64,000 nucleotides of DNA from Brevundimonas sp. LM2. GTDB lineage: Bacteria; Pseudomonadota; Alphaproteobacteria; Caulobacterales; Caulobacteraceae. Positions 1-9,008 of this stretch are shown one piece after another. The DNA is taken from assembly GCF_002002865.1 (NCBI RefSeq), contig NZ_CP019508.1, forward strand, positions 3,390,501 through 3,454,500, in the 5' to 3' direction. The notes beneath the pieces were generated by a model. The model made no database searches and had not been told where the DNA came from. It saw nothing but the letters and a program-made list of their open reading frames with translations. The first letter of the stretch is position 1; each line of letters begins with the position of its first letter. A program made the position numbers and the translations under genes.

Positions 1-2142
1 CTCTGACGATCGTGGTTGCCGTTCCTCACGCCCCGCCGGCGCTCCGAATCGTTCCAGGATCTGAGCGAGCGCCGCGATCTCGATCGGCTTGGCGATATGG
101 CCGTCCATGCCGATCTCGAGATAGTCTTGCACCTGATGGGTCATCGCGTTCGCGGACACGGCCACGATGGGGATCGCAGGGCGCCCGCTCTCCCGTTCGA
201 GTTCCCGGATCATCCTCGTGGCGGAAAGGCCGTCCATCTCGGGCATCTGGATGTCCATGAAGATGAGGTCGAAGGCCGCGGCCTTCCACGCGTCGACCGC
301 CTGTCGACCGTTGTCGACGATGACGGGGGTGTTTCCGAACGCGTCCAGCAGCGCCCGGATGACCATCTGATTGACCGCATTGTCTTCCGCCACCAAGATC
401 CTGAGCCGCGAGATCGGGTTCGAAAGGTCGCAGGCCTCCGCTTCCGTTGAAGGGGGATCGTCCTGCGAAGCCGCCGAGAGATGCCGGAGGGGCAACAGCG
501 CGGTGAAGGTCGATCCGCGACCGACACCTGTCTCGACTGCGATCACGCCACCCATGAGCTCGCACAACTGGCGGCAGATCGACAGACCCAGGCCTGTGCC
601 GCCAAAGCGCCGGGTGGTGGAACTGTCCGCCTGATAGAATTTGGAAAAGAGATCTTCGACCTTGTCCGCCGGTATTCCGATGCCGGTGTCGGCGACCGCA
701 ACCCGCAGCCGGGCGTCCTCCGCAAGCCCAACCGAGACGCGCACCGAGCCGTCGGCCGTGAACTTCATCGCATTGGAGATCAGGTTGTAGAGAATCTGCT
801 TGAGGCGCACCGAGTCGCCCGCCCAGAGCCCTCGCGCGTCATGATCGATGTCGAGGTCGAAGGCGACTCCAAGGGTCTCGGCCTGATCGACGAAGGCGGC
901 GCACACGCCCTGGACGAGAACGGCGAGATCAAACTCGACATCCTCGAGTTCCATTCTTCCGGCCTCGATCTTGGACAGGTCCAACACGTCGTTGAGAACC
1001 GCCAACAGCGACCGGCCCGACTCCCGGATGATGGTGACCCGATCGCGCTGGATCGGCGTGAGATCGTCGAGCCAGAGCGCTTGTGTCATGCCGAGAACCC
1101 CGTTGAGCGGCGTCCGGATTTCGTGGCTCATGTTGGCCAGGAACTGGGATTTGGCGATGTTGGCGGTTTCGGCGGCGTCGAGCGCCAGGCGAAGCTCGTT
1201 GGTCAGGGTTTGCAGCGCAGCGTTGCTCGCCTCCGCCACGCGCACCCGGGTCTGGACCTCCGTGGCCAGTTTCCGCTCGGTGACGTCGCGTTGCACCGAG
1301 ACCCAGTGGGTGAACCAGCCGCGCTCATCCGCGACCGGTGCGATGCTGAGCTCCACCCAGAAGGACGAGCCGTCCTTGCGGTAATTCAGGATCTCGATCT
1401 CGATCGGCTTCCATTGCGCCAAGGCGGCTCCGATCAGGGCCCGGCTATGGGCGCTCGTATCGACGCCCTGCAGGAGACGCGGCGTCCGACCGATCACCTC
1501 CTCGGCCGAATAGCCGGTGGTCTCGGTGAAGGCGGCATTGCAGTAGACGATGCGAGGCCCGGGCAGCACGATGGGCTCGGCCTCAGTGATGAGAATCGAG
1601 TCCTTGGCATGGGTCACCACCGACTCCAGAAGGCGCAGTCGTTCATTGTCCTGAGCCACGTGCTGTCCGGCGCGCTGGAATGCGTCAAGGCGAAAAGCGT
1701 CGGCGACTTGGCTCGCCAGCGACATCAGGACGTAGGTTCTGGCCGCGCTGAGACCCGGACGGGGTACCCGATCCGCGAGCGCGAGGATTCCGAGCGGCTC
1801 CTCGCGCTCGCCGCGGATGGGGATCATCATCACGAAGCGGCTGGCGCGTCCGCCCCAAAGGGGAAGGCTGTCCGTCGACAGCGCGTTGGCGGCCGCCTTT
1901 GCATCATCGATCAGCAGATAGTCGTCCGATCCCGCCGCGACGTGGTCCAGGATGCCCACATAGTCCTTCTCCAACAGGGCTCGGAATGCTTCGCCGAACT
2001 GTCCGACCACATCGATGGTGCTCTCATCTCTGCGCATGAAGATGGCTGCGGCACCCGCCTCTGCGGTCAGGGCCGCGCTTCGGGCGATCCGCTCAAGCCG
2101 CCCATCAAGCGTATCCATATTGGAGCGCTTCGTAATCGACAT
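1..2142 (-). CDS. Hybrid sensor histidine kinase (GAF-PAS-HisKA-HATPase-REC), 3' end outside window
   Basis: The reading frame is open from an ATG at 2142 to the left edge (714 codons) with no stop, so the C-terminus is missing. By eye the order is an N-terminal GAF-like sensor (about 1-170), a PAS domain (about 175-300), a HisKA dimerisation/phosphoacceptor box with ANMSHEIRTPLNG (His340), an HATPase_c domain with DTGIGIP and GGTGLGLS boxes, and a receiver with phosphoacceptor Asp630 in FMDIQMPEMDG. It should autophosphorylate on His340 and pass phosphate to its own receiver. No transmembrane helix is evident, so it is probably cytosolic. The input signal cannot be told. A second in-frame ATG lies at 2118. 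The ribosome-binding site is weak for either start. Confidence 0.9.
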   Translation of the reverse strand, partial: MSITKRSNMDTLDGRLERIARSAALTAEAGAAAIFMRRDESTIDVVGQFGEAFRALLEKDYVGILDHVAAGSDDYLLIDDAKAAANALSTDSLPLWGGRASRFVMMIPIRGEREEPLGILALADRVPRPGLSAARTYVLMSLASQVADAFRLDAFQRAGQHVAQDNERLRLLESVVTHAKDSILITEAEPIVLPGPRIVYCNAAFTETTGYSAEEVIGRTPRLLQGVDTSAHSRALIGAALAQWKPIEIEILNYRKDGSSFWVELSIAPVADERGWFTHWVSVQRDVTERKLATEVQTRVRVAEASNAALQTLTNELRLALDAAETANIAKSQFLANMSHEIRTPLNGVLGMTQALWLDDLTPIQRDRVTIIRESGRSLLAVLNDVLDLSKIEAGRMELEDVEFDLAVLVQGVCAAFVDQAETLGVAFDLDIDHDARGLWAGDSVRLKQILYNLISNAMKFTADGSVRVSVGLAEDARLRVAVADTGIGIPADKVEDLFSKFYQADSSTTRRFGGTGLGLSICRQLCELMGGVIAVETGVGRGSTFTALLPLRHLSAASQDDPPSTEAEACDLSNPISRLRILVAEDNAVNQMVIRALLDAFGNTPVIVDNGRQAVDAWKAAAFDLIFMDIQMPEMDGLSATRMIRELERESGRPAIPIVAVSANAMTHQVQDYLEIGMDGHIAKPIEIAALAQILERFGAPAGREERQPRSSE

Positions 2143-2580
2143 GCAGACGTTCTCAACATTGTTCTAGGCTGAAGTTGACGACCCTGCAGATCAAGTTGTA
2201 CAAAAGCGTTACGCTTCTGAAATCTGCGACATTTAGCCCACTCTTCACGGTCTGAACTGAAGCCGAGCAGGCAGGGTCGGCTTACCTGCAGATGAGGGCG
2301 CTTGGCTAGCCATGATGGCCTGATGATGATCCCGAAGAAGAAGCGGTCCGCGCTGATGGCCTTGGTGATGATCGACACAGGATCCGGAGAAAGATAACCC
2401 GAATGCCCAGAAGACCGACGTTGCAATCGTTTGTGACGGTGCCATAGTCATGAGCGTGTCGATCAGGAAGCCCGCCAAGGACGCGCACGTCGCCGCGGGT
2501 CTGGACCATCGTTCCGGCGTGCTCGGGGCGCTTCTGGTCGCGGCTGACCGGAGCCCCGCCCAGTCGCTCGAGATCTTCCC
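2143..2580. other. Intergenic region, no gene seen
   Basis: These 438 bases lie between the divergent kinase and MFS permease genes. Open frames here are on the opposite strand of the permease start or lack protein-like composition. No operator resembling the LacI boxes of the neighbouring sugar locus was found. Confidence 0.5.
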
Positions 2581-3825
2581 ATGAACCGTCCGGACCCCGC
2601 CCCACCCACACACAGCACCGGGATCATCAAGAGCCTGACATGCCTGATGTTCATGATGTTCGCCATGACGACCGACGCCGTGGGGCTGATCATCCCCGAG
2701 GTCATCAAGGCGTTTGATCTGGGCCTGACGGCCGGCGGGGCCTTCCACTATGCGACCATGGCGGGCGTTGCCCTGTCCGGGCTCGGCCTAGGCTTCCTGG
2801 CCGACCGCTGGGGCCGAAAGAACGCGATCCTGATCGGGTTAACGGCGTTCAGCGCCAGTTCGCTGCTGTTCATCGTGGGCGACAGTTTCATTTTCTTCCT
2901 GGTTCTCCTGTTCACCTCGGGCCTGGCCATCGGGGTGTTCAAGACCGCTGCCCTGGCTCTGATCGGGGACATCTCGACCTCGTCGCGGGGGCATACGTCG
3001 ATGATGAACATGGTCGAGGGCTTCTTCGGCGTCGGAGCCATCATCGGCCCCGCCATCGTGGCCTGGCTGTTGGCGAGCGGCGCGTCTTGGAAGGGCCTGT
3101 ACGTGGTGGCGGGGATCCTCGCGGCCGCGCTCTCGATCACGGCCCTGCTGACACGCTATCCAGGGACGAAGCAGACGGCCGAGCCGGTCGATGCCAAGGC
3201 CATCGTGGCCATGACGTCGGATCCTTTTGCACTCGCCTTCAGCCTGGGGGCTATGGTGTATGTGGGGGTCGAGACCGCCATCTACGTCTGGATGCCCACC
3301 CTGCTGGAAGGCTATTCTGGCCGATGGGCTTGGTTCGCCGCCTACGCCCTGTCGATCTTCTTCGCGTTAAGGGCGGCCGGCCGCTTCCTGGGGGCCTGGC
3401 TGCTGGGGCGCATGTCCTGGGCCACGGTACTGGTGGTGGCGAGCGGGGGCATTCTGGCTTGTTTCGGCGCCGCAGTCCTGGGCGGGCGAGCCAGCGCGGT
3501 CTGGAGCCTGCCCCTGTCCGGGCTCTTCATGTCGGTGATCTATCCGACGCTGAACTCCAAGGGCATCAGCTGTTTTCCCAAGGTCCGCCACGGTGCCGTC
3601 GCAGGTCTGATCCTGTTTTTCACAGCCGTCAGTGCCGTACTGTCGCCCTTGGCCATGGGCGCCTCCAGTGACCTGTTCGGGGGGCCACGCTTCGGCTTCT
3701 ACCTGGCGGCCGGGTTCGCGGTCGTGCTTTTCGCGGGATGTCTGGCGAACCGCGTCTGGAACCCGGCGGAGCACCGCCTGGCTCGGCTGAACGACAGCGA
3801 ATATGAAGACGCCGCCTCGGTCTGA
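2581..3825 (+). CDS. MFS transporter, probable sugar permease
   Basis: The 414-residue protein has about twelve hydrophobic segments and a cytoplasmic loop (about residues 75-85) with LADRWGRKN, the major facilitator signature between helices 2 and 3. It should be an inner-membrane secondary transporter. The late region (IYPTLNSKGISCFP) resembles the fucose/galactose/hexuronate-type branch, but substrate is not determined. It converges with the GH68 gene across a 6-base gap and sits at the edge of the LacI sugar locus, so uptake of sucrose, its hexose products or trehalose is inferred. The start has a weak GAG-type ribosome-binding site eight bases upstream. Confidence 0.82.
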   Translation: MNRPDPAPPTHSTGIIKSLTCLMFMMFAMTTDAVGLIIPEVIKAFDLGLTAGGAFHYATMAGVALSGLGLGFLADRWGRKNAILIGLTAFSASSLLFIVGDSFIFFLVLLFTSGLAIGVFKTAALALIGDISTSSRGHTSMMNMVEGFFGVGAIIGPAIVAWLLASGASWKGLYVVAGILAAALSITALLTRYPGTKQTAEPVDAKAIVAMTSDPFALAFSLGAMVYVGVETAIYVWMPTLLEGYSGRWAWFAAYALSIFFALRAAGRFLGAWLLGRMSWATVLVVASGGILACFGAAVLGGRASAVWSLPLSGLFMSVIYPTLNSKGISCFPKVRHGAVAGLILFFTAVSAVLSPLAMGASSDLFGGPRFGFYLAAGFAVVLFAGCLANRVWNPAEHRLARLNDSEYEDAASV

Positions 3826-3831
3826 ACAATC

Positions 3832-4956
3832 CTACTTTTGCAGGCCGGCGCGGTCGCCGTCCAGCCAGAGTTGCAGCGCGGGCGCGGGCGCGCCGGCGAA
3901 CGGGACCGGCCTGGTCGCTCGGCCCGGCAAGCTGACTTGATCGGCGAAGCTCCAGACCGAAAGATCGTCCAACACCTGCCAGCTATAGGCTTGGGCCGGG
4001 GCGGCCTCCGGGTTGGCGAACACCAGGCCGCTGCCGTTCAAAGGCGACCAGGGCCCCTGCAGTCGATCGGACACCAGGCCGTAAAGGCCCGTGCGCCCCG
4101 CGATGCCCGGCGCGAACACACCGGCCTGCGTCGACCAGAACAGATAGATCCGCCCTTCATGCCCGACAATGTGGGGACGCTCCAACTCGTTGTTGACCCC
4201 CAAGGCGGTAACCAGCGGCGCTCGGATTACCCACCCGTCGTTCCCGTCGATGGCAAGCCCGACGACCCCGTTCCAGGCGCTAGGGGTCGACGGGCTCGAT
4301 CCCGTGAAGACCATCGCCCGTAGGCCGGTCTGGGAATCGATGAAGACAAATGGATCGCGGAAGGCTTTGATGGCCCCCACAGCCCCGCCACCTTCGTGAC
4401 GGCTCTGGTAGTGGACATCGTCCGGTCGAATGAGTTCAGCGGGCGCGGACCAGTCGATTGGACGCCGCCGTCCGTCCGCACCATCCATGCGGGCGCGACA
4501 GCCCAAAATGCGCTGGTTGAACGATGGCAGCGTTTCTCCGGCTAGGCCGGTCGCGGTAAAATACAGGTCCAGTCTCTCGTGGGCCTCGTCGATAACGGCC
4601 GAGCCAGCCCACTCGCGGCTGCCCGGCGTGAAGCCGTCGGGTAAGACGAAGCCGAGATCAGTCCAGTCGTCGCCGGCAACGCTGAACAGGCGCAGCCGAG
4701 CCAGATCGTGGCGACGGTTCGGATCGTCGAATACGGGCGCGCTCAAGGCTATGACCAGGGCGCGGCCGTCGAAGTTGGCCGTCGCCCCATCGACGTCAAG
4801 TACCGGCCAATGATCCCAGACATCGACATCCGCCGTCACCCGTTGAATGTCGGCGGCAGTGATCTTCGGAGCGGTCACCGGCTCTACTCCGGCGAGGAGC
4901 GCGAGGTGATCGGCGGTCCATGCAAACGGCGTCATGCCAGTCTCCCAGGTGGTCAA
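3832..4956 (-). CDS. GH68 glycoside hydrolase (levansucrase / sucrose-splitting enzyme)
   Basis: The protein has 374 residues. The three GH68 acidic residues can be placed: Asp48 in VWDHWPV (nucleophile), Asp201 in FRDPFVF (transition-state stabiliser) and Glu259 in ELERPHIV (acid/base). GH68 enzymes split sucrose and either transfer fructose to a growing fructan or hydrolyse it. There is no signal peptide at the ATG used or at the in-frame ATG at 4935. The enzyme is therefore cytosolic or exported without a classical signal, as reported for some Zymomonas GH68 enzymes. It lies downstream of lacI in the same direction but has its own operator-like box at 5084-5102. Transfer versus hydrolysis cannot be decided from sequence. 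Confidence 0.88.
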   Translation of the reverse strand: MTTWETGMTPFAWTADHLALLAGVEPVTAPKITAADIQRVTADVDVWDHWPVLDVDGATANFDGRALVIALSAPVFDDPNRRHDLARLRLFSVAGDDWTDLGFVLPDGFTPGSREWAGSAVIDEAHERLDLYFTATGLAGETLPSFNQRILGCRARMDGADGRRRPIDWSAPAELIRPDDVHYQSRHEGGGAVGAIKAFRDPFVFIDSQTGLRAMVFTGSSPSTPSAWNGVVGLAIDGNDGWVIRAPLVTALGVNNELERPHIVGHEGRIYLFWSTQAGVFAPGIAGRTGLYGLVSDRLQGPWSPLNGSGLVFANPEAAPAQAYSWQVLDDLSVWSFADQVSLPGRATRPVPFAGAPAPALQLWLDGDRAGLQK

Positions 4957-5083
4957 AGGCTTAGGCGAAGACGCCTCCAGTTCGGCGCGATCCGGCGGGC
5001 AGCTTCGCTTTTACCCGCGAGGCGGCCGGCACCCGAGGAGCCGATCGCGCGCCGGAACGGTCGAGATGCCATGCCGAGCGAAA

Positions 5084-5102
5084 TTTGCAAACGTTTGTTG
5101 CA
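5084..5102. promoter_or_regulatory. LacI-type operator candidate upstream of GH68 gene
   Basis: TTTGCAAACGTTTGTTGCA is a near-palindrome centred on the CG at 5092/5093, with perfect CAAAC/GTTTG arms and the central CG typical of LacI/GalR operators. The 12-mer TTGCAAACGTTT recurs with one mismatch in reverse orientation at 6241-6252. It lies between lacI and the GH68 start, so it probably represses GH68. Confidence 0.6.
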
Positions 5103-5115
5103 GGCCCCGCAAGGA

Positions 5116-6171
5116 TCACCGCACGGACGTGGCCGTCGAGTCCCGCACGATCAGCCGTGGCGCCATGGTCACCGAGGACACAGGCTTGCCTTCGATCTTC
5201 AGAAACAACCGATCGATCATGGCCCGGGCACCGGTCTGGAAGTCTTGACGAATGGTCGTGATCCGCGGCACCGCCTGCATGGCCAGCGGTAGGTCATCGA
5301 AGCCGATGACCTTGACCTTGTCCGGAACCGCCACGCCGCGATCGGCCAGGGCGCGCAGCGTGGTCAGTGCGATCACGTCCGACCCGGCAAAGACCCCGTC
5401 GATCCGTTCGCCGTAACGATCCAGATGGTCGGCGATCTCTCGGCCCATCACATCCACGGCGAGGTGTGTTTCCAGGACGAGGGGAGGTTCGATGAAGCCC
5501 GCCTCCGTCATGGCCTGGCTGAGGCCGTCGAACCGGTGCCGCAGCTCCGGCGCGCGGAGATCGCCGAAGAAGGCGATGCGTCTCGCCCCCACCGAGATCA
5601 GATGCTGTCCCGCGATATAACCGCCGAGACGATTGTCGGTGCCCACGCAGCAGTGCGTTTGAGCCTCGGCGGCGCTGCCCCATACGACCATAGGCGCATA
5701 TTGGCGCGCCACCCTCTCGATCGCTTCCACCTGATTGGAATGGCCCAGCACCAATACGCCATCCAGCTTTCCCGAATCGACGATCCGCTCCAGCCAGTCC
5801 GGCGCGTCGGGGATGATCCTGGATATCATCATGTCGTAGCCGTTCTCCGTCAGAGCGTCGGCGAAATGGCCCAGCATGGTCAAAAAGAAGGGGTCGGACA
5901 GATGCTGGCGCCGCTCGTGACCGAGGGGCACGACCACACCGATGACCCCGGTGCGGCGGGTCCGCAGCCCACTGGCCATCTGGTTCAAGCGAAAGTCGTG
6001 TTCTCGAGCCAATGCCTTGATGCGGGCGACCGTCGTCGCCTTGACCACCGACTTGTCGGCCAGCGCGCGCGAAATCGTGGAGGGCGAGACGCCTGCCAGC
6101 TTGGCGAGGTCGACGATGGTACGGGCTCGCCTAGGAAACGTTGCCAAATCGGCCGGGGCATCTGACGTCAT
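5116..6171 (-). CDS. LacI/GalR-family transcriptional repressor
   Basis: The 351-residue protein starts with a LacI helix-turn-helix (about residues 17-62: TIVDLAKLAGVSPSTISRAL, then a hinge region ending in LRTRRTG). A periplasmic-binding-protein-like sensor domain follows (GVIGVVVPLG through PRLIVRDS). The family binds palindromic operators until a sugar or sugar phosphate releases it. The gene is divergent from the TBDR gene, and three similar boxes lie at 5084, 6241 and 13328. It is therefore inferred to control GH68, the TBDR and the trehalase/halogenase pair. Inducer unknown; sucrose or trehalose are the natural candidates from the neighbours. Confidence 0.92.
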   Translation of the reverse strand: MTSDAPADLATFPRRARTIVDLAKLAGVSPSTISRALADKSVVKATTVARIKALAREHDFRLNQMASGLRTRRTGVIGVVVPLGHERRQHLSDPFFLTMLGHFADALTENGYDMMISRIIPDAPDWLERIVDSGKLDGVLVLGHSNQVEAIERVARQYAPMVVWGSAAEAQTHCCVGTDNRLGGYIAGQHLISVGARRIAFFGDLRAPELRHRFDGLSQAMTEAGFIEPPLVLETHLAVDVMGREIADHLDRYGERIDGVFAGSDVIALTTLRALADRGVAVPDKVKVIGFDDLPLAMQAVPRITTIRQDFQTGARAMIDRLFLKIEGKPVSSVTMAPRLIVRDSTATSVR

Positions 6172-6240
6172 CCGGGAACCTTAGCCGAGGTCTGAGCAAA
6201 GCCAACCACGCCTTGAGTTCGCACTATGAACAGCCAATGA

Positions 6241-6270
6241 AAACGATTGCAACAAAGGTTTGCATTTTCG
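6241..6270. promoter_or_regulatory. LacI-type operator candidate(s) upstream of TBDR
   Basis: AAACGATTGCAA at 6241-6252 is the reverse complement of TTGCAATCGTTT, one mismatch from the 5085-5096 box. A second half-site, TTTGCATTTTCG, follows at 6259-6270. The site lies in the divergent lacI-TBDR promoter region, about 100 bases before the TBDR start. Confidence 0.5.
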
Positions 6271-6351
6271 AAAATGGCACGATAGCGTCCCAATCAAGGC
6301 CGCCGTGCCACGGGTGTGGCGCGGACAAAGAGCTATTTTTTGGAGGGAACC

Positions 6352-8877
6352 ATGAATCGTTACGGATCGAATCTGCGTGCCGTGCTGATGGTCAGCGCCG
6401 CCATGCTGCCCGCCATGCCGGTCATGGCGCAGGTCGCCACCGGCCCGCAGCCCACTGCTGAAGCCTCACAGGATCAACTGGAAGAGATCATCGTCACAGG
6501 ACAGACGTCGCGCGATCGCCCCCTGATTACTGCGTCGGCGGACATTACTCTGGCCAGCAGCGAGGACATCGCGCGCAAGGCCCCGCGTTCCACGGCCGAT
6601 CTACTGGAACTGGTCCCCGGCATCTTCGTCGAGGGCACGGCAGGCGAGCTGTCCAACAACTATTCGGTTCGCGGCCTGCAGGGCGGCGGCCAGCGGTTCA
6701 TCCAGCTGGAAGAGGATGGCCTGCCGATCATCTACGGCGGCGGCGGCGCGGACTTCTTCTTCTCCAACGACATCACGATCGACCGGCTTGAAGCCGTCAA
6801 GGGCGGATCGTCCGGCGTCCTGACCGTCAATGGCGCTGGTGCCACGATCAATTTCATCTCCCGCCGTCCGAATTTCGAGACCTCCGAGGGCGAGGTCCGG
6901 CTGACGGCCTATGACTACGGCCTGCGTCGCACCGATGCCTATTTCTCGGCCCCGCTGGCCGAGGACCTCGCCTTCAGCGTCGGCGGCTATTACCAGACCT
7001 CGCCGGGTGTCCGGGAAAACCCGTTCAACTACGACGGCTACCGGCTGAAGGCGATCCTGGAGAAACGGTTCGACAACGGCGGGCGGCTTCGCCTGACGGC
7101 CAAGGTCGGCGATCTGAACACCGCTTACTATGCGACCCAGCCCTATACGTTCAACGACGGCGAGCCGGGCTCCATCCCCGGTCTGGACACCCAGTTCGGG
7201 AATGTCGGCGGCGACGCCTTCGCCCGCATCTCCGTGCCCGTGTCGACCTTCGTGGAGGCGGACGGCTTTCGTGATTTCCGTTTCACCGAAGGGGTCCGGG
7301 TCAAGACCAAACAGATCCGGCTCGACTATGAACGCCCTCTAAACGATTCGATCGAGGTGTTCGCCCGCGCGCGTTACCTCGATCTCAGCTATGATTTCAA
7401 TGGCTTGTTTCCTGGCTCGGGTACAGGAAACGCCGGCCTGGCCAGCGCCGTCGACTATCTGACGCCGGGTGCCGATTCACCGATCAACGGGCTGCTGACC
7501 CTCGGTCGGGCGGCCTTCCCCACCACGACGCGCTTCGGGATCAAAAACCTGCGCACAGGTGTGGTGACGGGCAGCAACCAGACCGCCGCCTTGAGTGGCC
7601 TGAACGGCAACGGCTTCCTGCAGCAGACGACTCTGAACCACGACTACGCGGAAGGCCATGACTTCGGATCGAACTTTGGCGCTCGTTGGCAGTACGAGGG
7701 AAATGGGTTCAGCAACTCGCTGACGGCAGGGATCCTCTACTATGACGTCCAGCGTTCGCAGAACCAGTCGGCCACGGCCTCGGTCGTCAACGACGTGACC
7801 ACCAACAGCGACCTCTATGACATCGTGGCGCTCGACGCGGCCAACAATGTCATTGGCACGCTCAGCGACAACGGCCTGATCTCCTACGGCAACTGGGGCG
7901 CCGGTATCCGCGAGAGCAGCGATTCCAGCGTCTCGATCTATCTCAACGACGAGATGGCGATCGGCGACAAGCTCCGCATCGACGCCGGTATCCGCTGGGA
8001 GCAGGACGAGGCCGAGTTCCGCGAGGGCAACAGCGCCGCCGTGAACCAACCGGTTCAACCGGGCGTCGGCGGCGTCGTCCGCGACGTGGGCTCCACCTTC
8101 GACGGCACCTTCCGCGTCACCAACGCCACCCAAGAGGCGACGTCCTACACGATCGGCGCCAACTACCTGTTCACCCCCAGTTTCGCCCTCTACGGACGTT
8201 ACGCTCAGGGCAACCAGACCAACGGCGTCAATCCCGTCACCGAGATCGAGCTCTACGAGGCCGGTGTCCGCTACAACTGGCGCGGACTGGTGGACCTTAC
8301 GGCCACGGTGTTCCAGACCAATTTCGACGACCAGTTCTACAACTTCATCGACCCCACCGATCCGACGCAGCAGACATCGTTCCTGGCCGATCTTCGGACC
8401 CAGGGGTTCCAGATCGATGCCGTGGTCCGTCCGACGGAGTGGCTGGATGTCGAGTTTTCCGGCGTATTCCAGGATCCCACGCTGGAAAACCTTCGCCTGA
8501 ACGGCGTGCCGCAGCCGGGCTTTGACGGCAACCGGCCGGAACGAACGCCGACGACGCTGTTCACGCTCACCCCGACCATCAAGCTGCCGAACGACCGAGG
8601 CGAGATCTATGCTCGCTACAAGTACGTCGGCGAGATCTTCGCGGACTCCGGCAACGGCGTGGCGCTGCCAGAGTACGGCGTGACCAGCGTGGGTGTGCGT
8701 CTGAACCTGACCGACCGTGTCCAGCTCAGCCTCGATGGAGACAATATCTTCGACGAGATCGGCCTGACCGAAGGCAATCCCCGCCAGGGTCAGACACAGA
8801 ACGCCAACTCGGGCTTCTTCTACGCCCGCGGTATCGTTGGACCGACGTACGGCGGTACGCTGACGGTCAGGTTCTAG
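6352..8877 (+). CDS. TonB-dependent outer-membrane receptor (carbohydrate uptake)
   Basis: The ATG at 6352 is chosen because a strong TGGAGGGA site lies just upstream. The frame can be extended to a GTG at 6316, but that would bury the signal peptide. The 841-residue product has an N-terminal signal peptide ending near MPVMAQ, a TonB-box-like DQLEEIIVTG, a plug domain (about 50-180, with DLLELVPGIF and NYSVRGLQGG) and a long beta-barrel ending in a terminal aromatic (LTVRF). Such receptors bring large or scarce ligands across the outer membrane with TonB energy. Its place under a LacI operator beside GH68 and trehalase argues for a di- or oligosaccharide ligand (inference). Confidence 0.92.
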   Translation: MNRYGSNLRAVLMVSAAMLPAMPVMAQVATGPQPTAEASQDQLEEIIVTGQTSRDRPLITASADITLASSEDIARKAPRSTADLLELVPGIFVEGTAGELSNNYSVRGLQGGGQRFIQLEEDGLPIIYGGGGADFFFSNDITIDRLEAVKGGSSGVLTVNGAGATINFISRRPNFETSEGEVRLTAYDYGLRRTDAYFSAPLAEDLAFSVGGYYQTSPGVRENPFNYDGYRLKAILEKRFDNGGRLRLTAKVGDLNTAYYATQPYTFNDGEPGSIPGLDTQFGNVGGDAFARISVPVSTFVEADGFRDFRFTEGVRVKTKQIRLDYERPLNDSIEVFARARYLDLSYDFNGLFPGSGTGNAGLASAVDYLTPGADSPINGLLTLGRAAFPTTTRFGIKNLRTGVVTGSNQTAALSGLNGNGFLQQTTLNHDYAEGHDFGSNFGARWQYEGNGFSNSLTAGILYYDVQRSQNQSATASVVNDVTTNSDLYDIVALDAANNVIGTLSDNGLISYGNWGAGIRESSDSSVSIYLNDEMAIGDKLRIDAGIRWEQDEAEFREGNSAAVNQPVQPGVGGVVRDVGSTFDGTFRVTNATQEATSYTIGANYLFTPSFALYGRYAQGNQTNGVNPVTEIELYEAGVRYNWRGLVDLTATVFQTNFDDQFYNFIDPTDPTQQTSFLADLRTQGFQIDAVVRPTEWLDVEFSGVFQDPTLENLRLNGVPQPGFDGNRPERTPTTLFTLTPTIKLPNDRGEIYARYKYVGEIFADSGNGVALPEYGVTSVGVRLNLTDRVQLSLDGDNIFDEIGLTEGNPRQGQTQNANSGFFYARGIVGPTYGGTLTVRF

Positions 8878-8893
8878 GATCTCCCTGCCCGTC

Positions 8894-8913
8894 CTGCCGG
8901 GTTCAACCGGCAG
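8894..8913 (+). terminator. Intergenic hairpin after TBDR
   Basis: CTGCCGG and CCGGCAG form a perfect 7-bp stem around GTTCAA, 16 bases after the TBDR stop. There is no T-run, so it is not a classical intrinsic terminator. It may protect the 3' end or reduce read-through into the next gene. Confidence 0.4.
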
Positions 8914-9008
8914 CCTCGGCGGGACGCCGGTTAGGAGTTCAGGCGCGTCGCCGCCGCTGACTCGGAATCGGCATGTCGGTCATCGTCGTGCGAGCATAGG
9001 ATTACAGA

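Noticed and set aside
481..2172. A 563-codon plus-strand frame at the left end
   Set aside because: It is antisense to the hybrid kinase, whose H-box, ATPase and receiver motifs are all visible on the minus strand.
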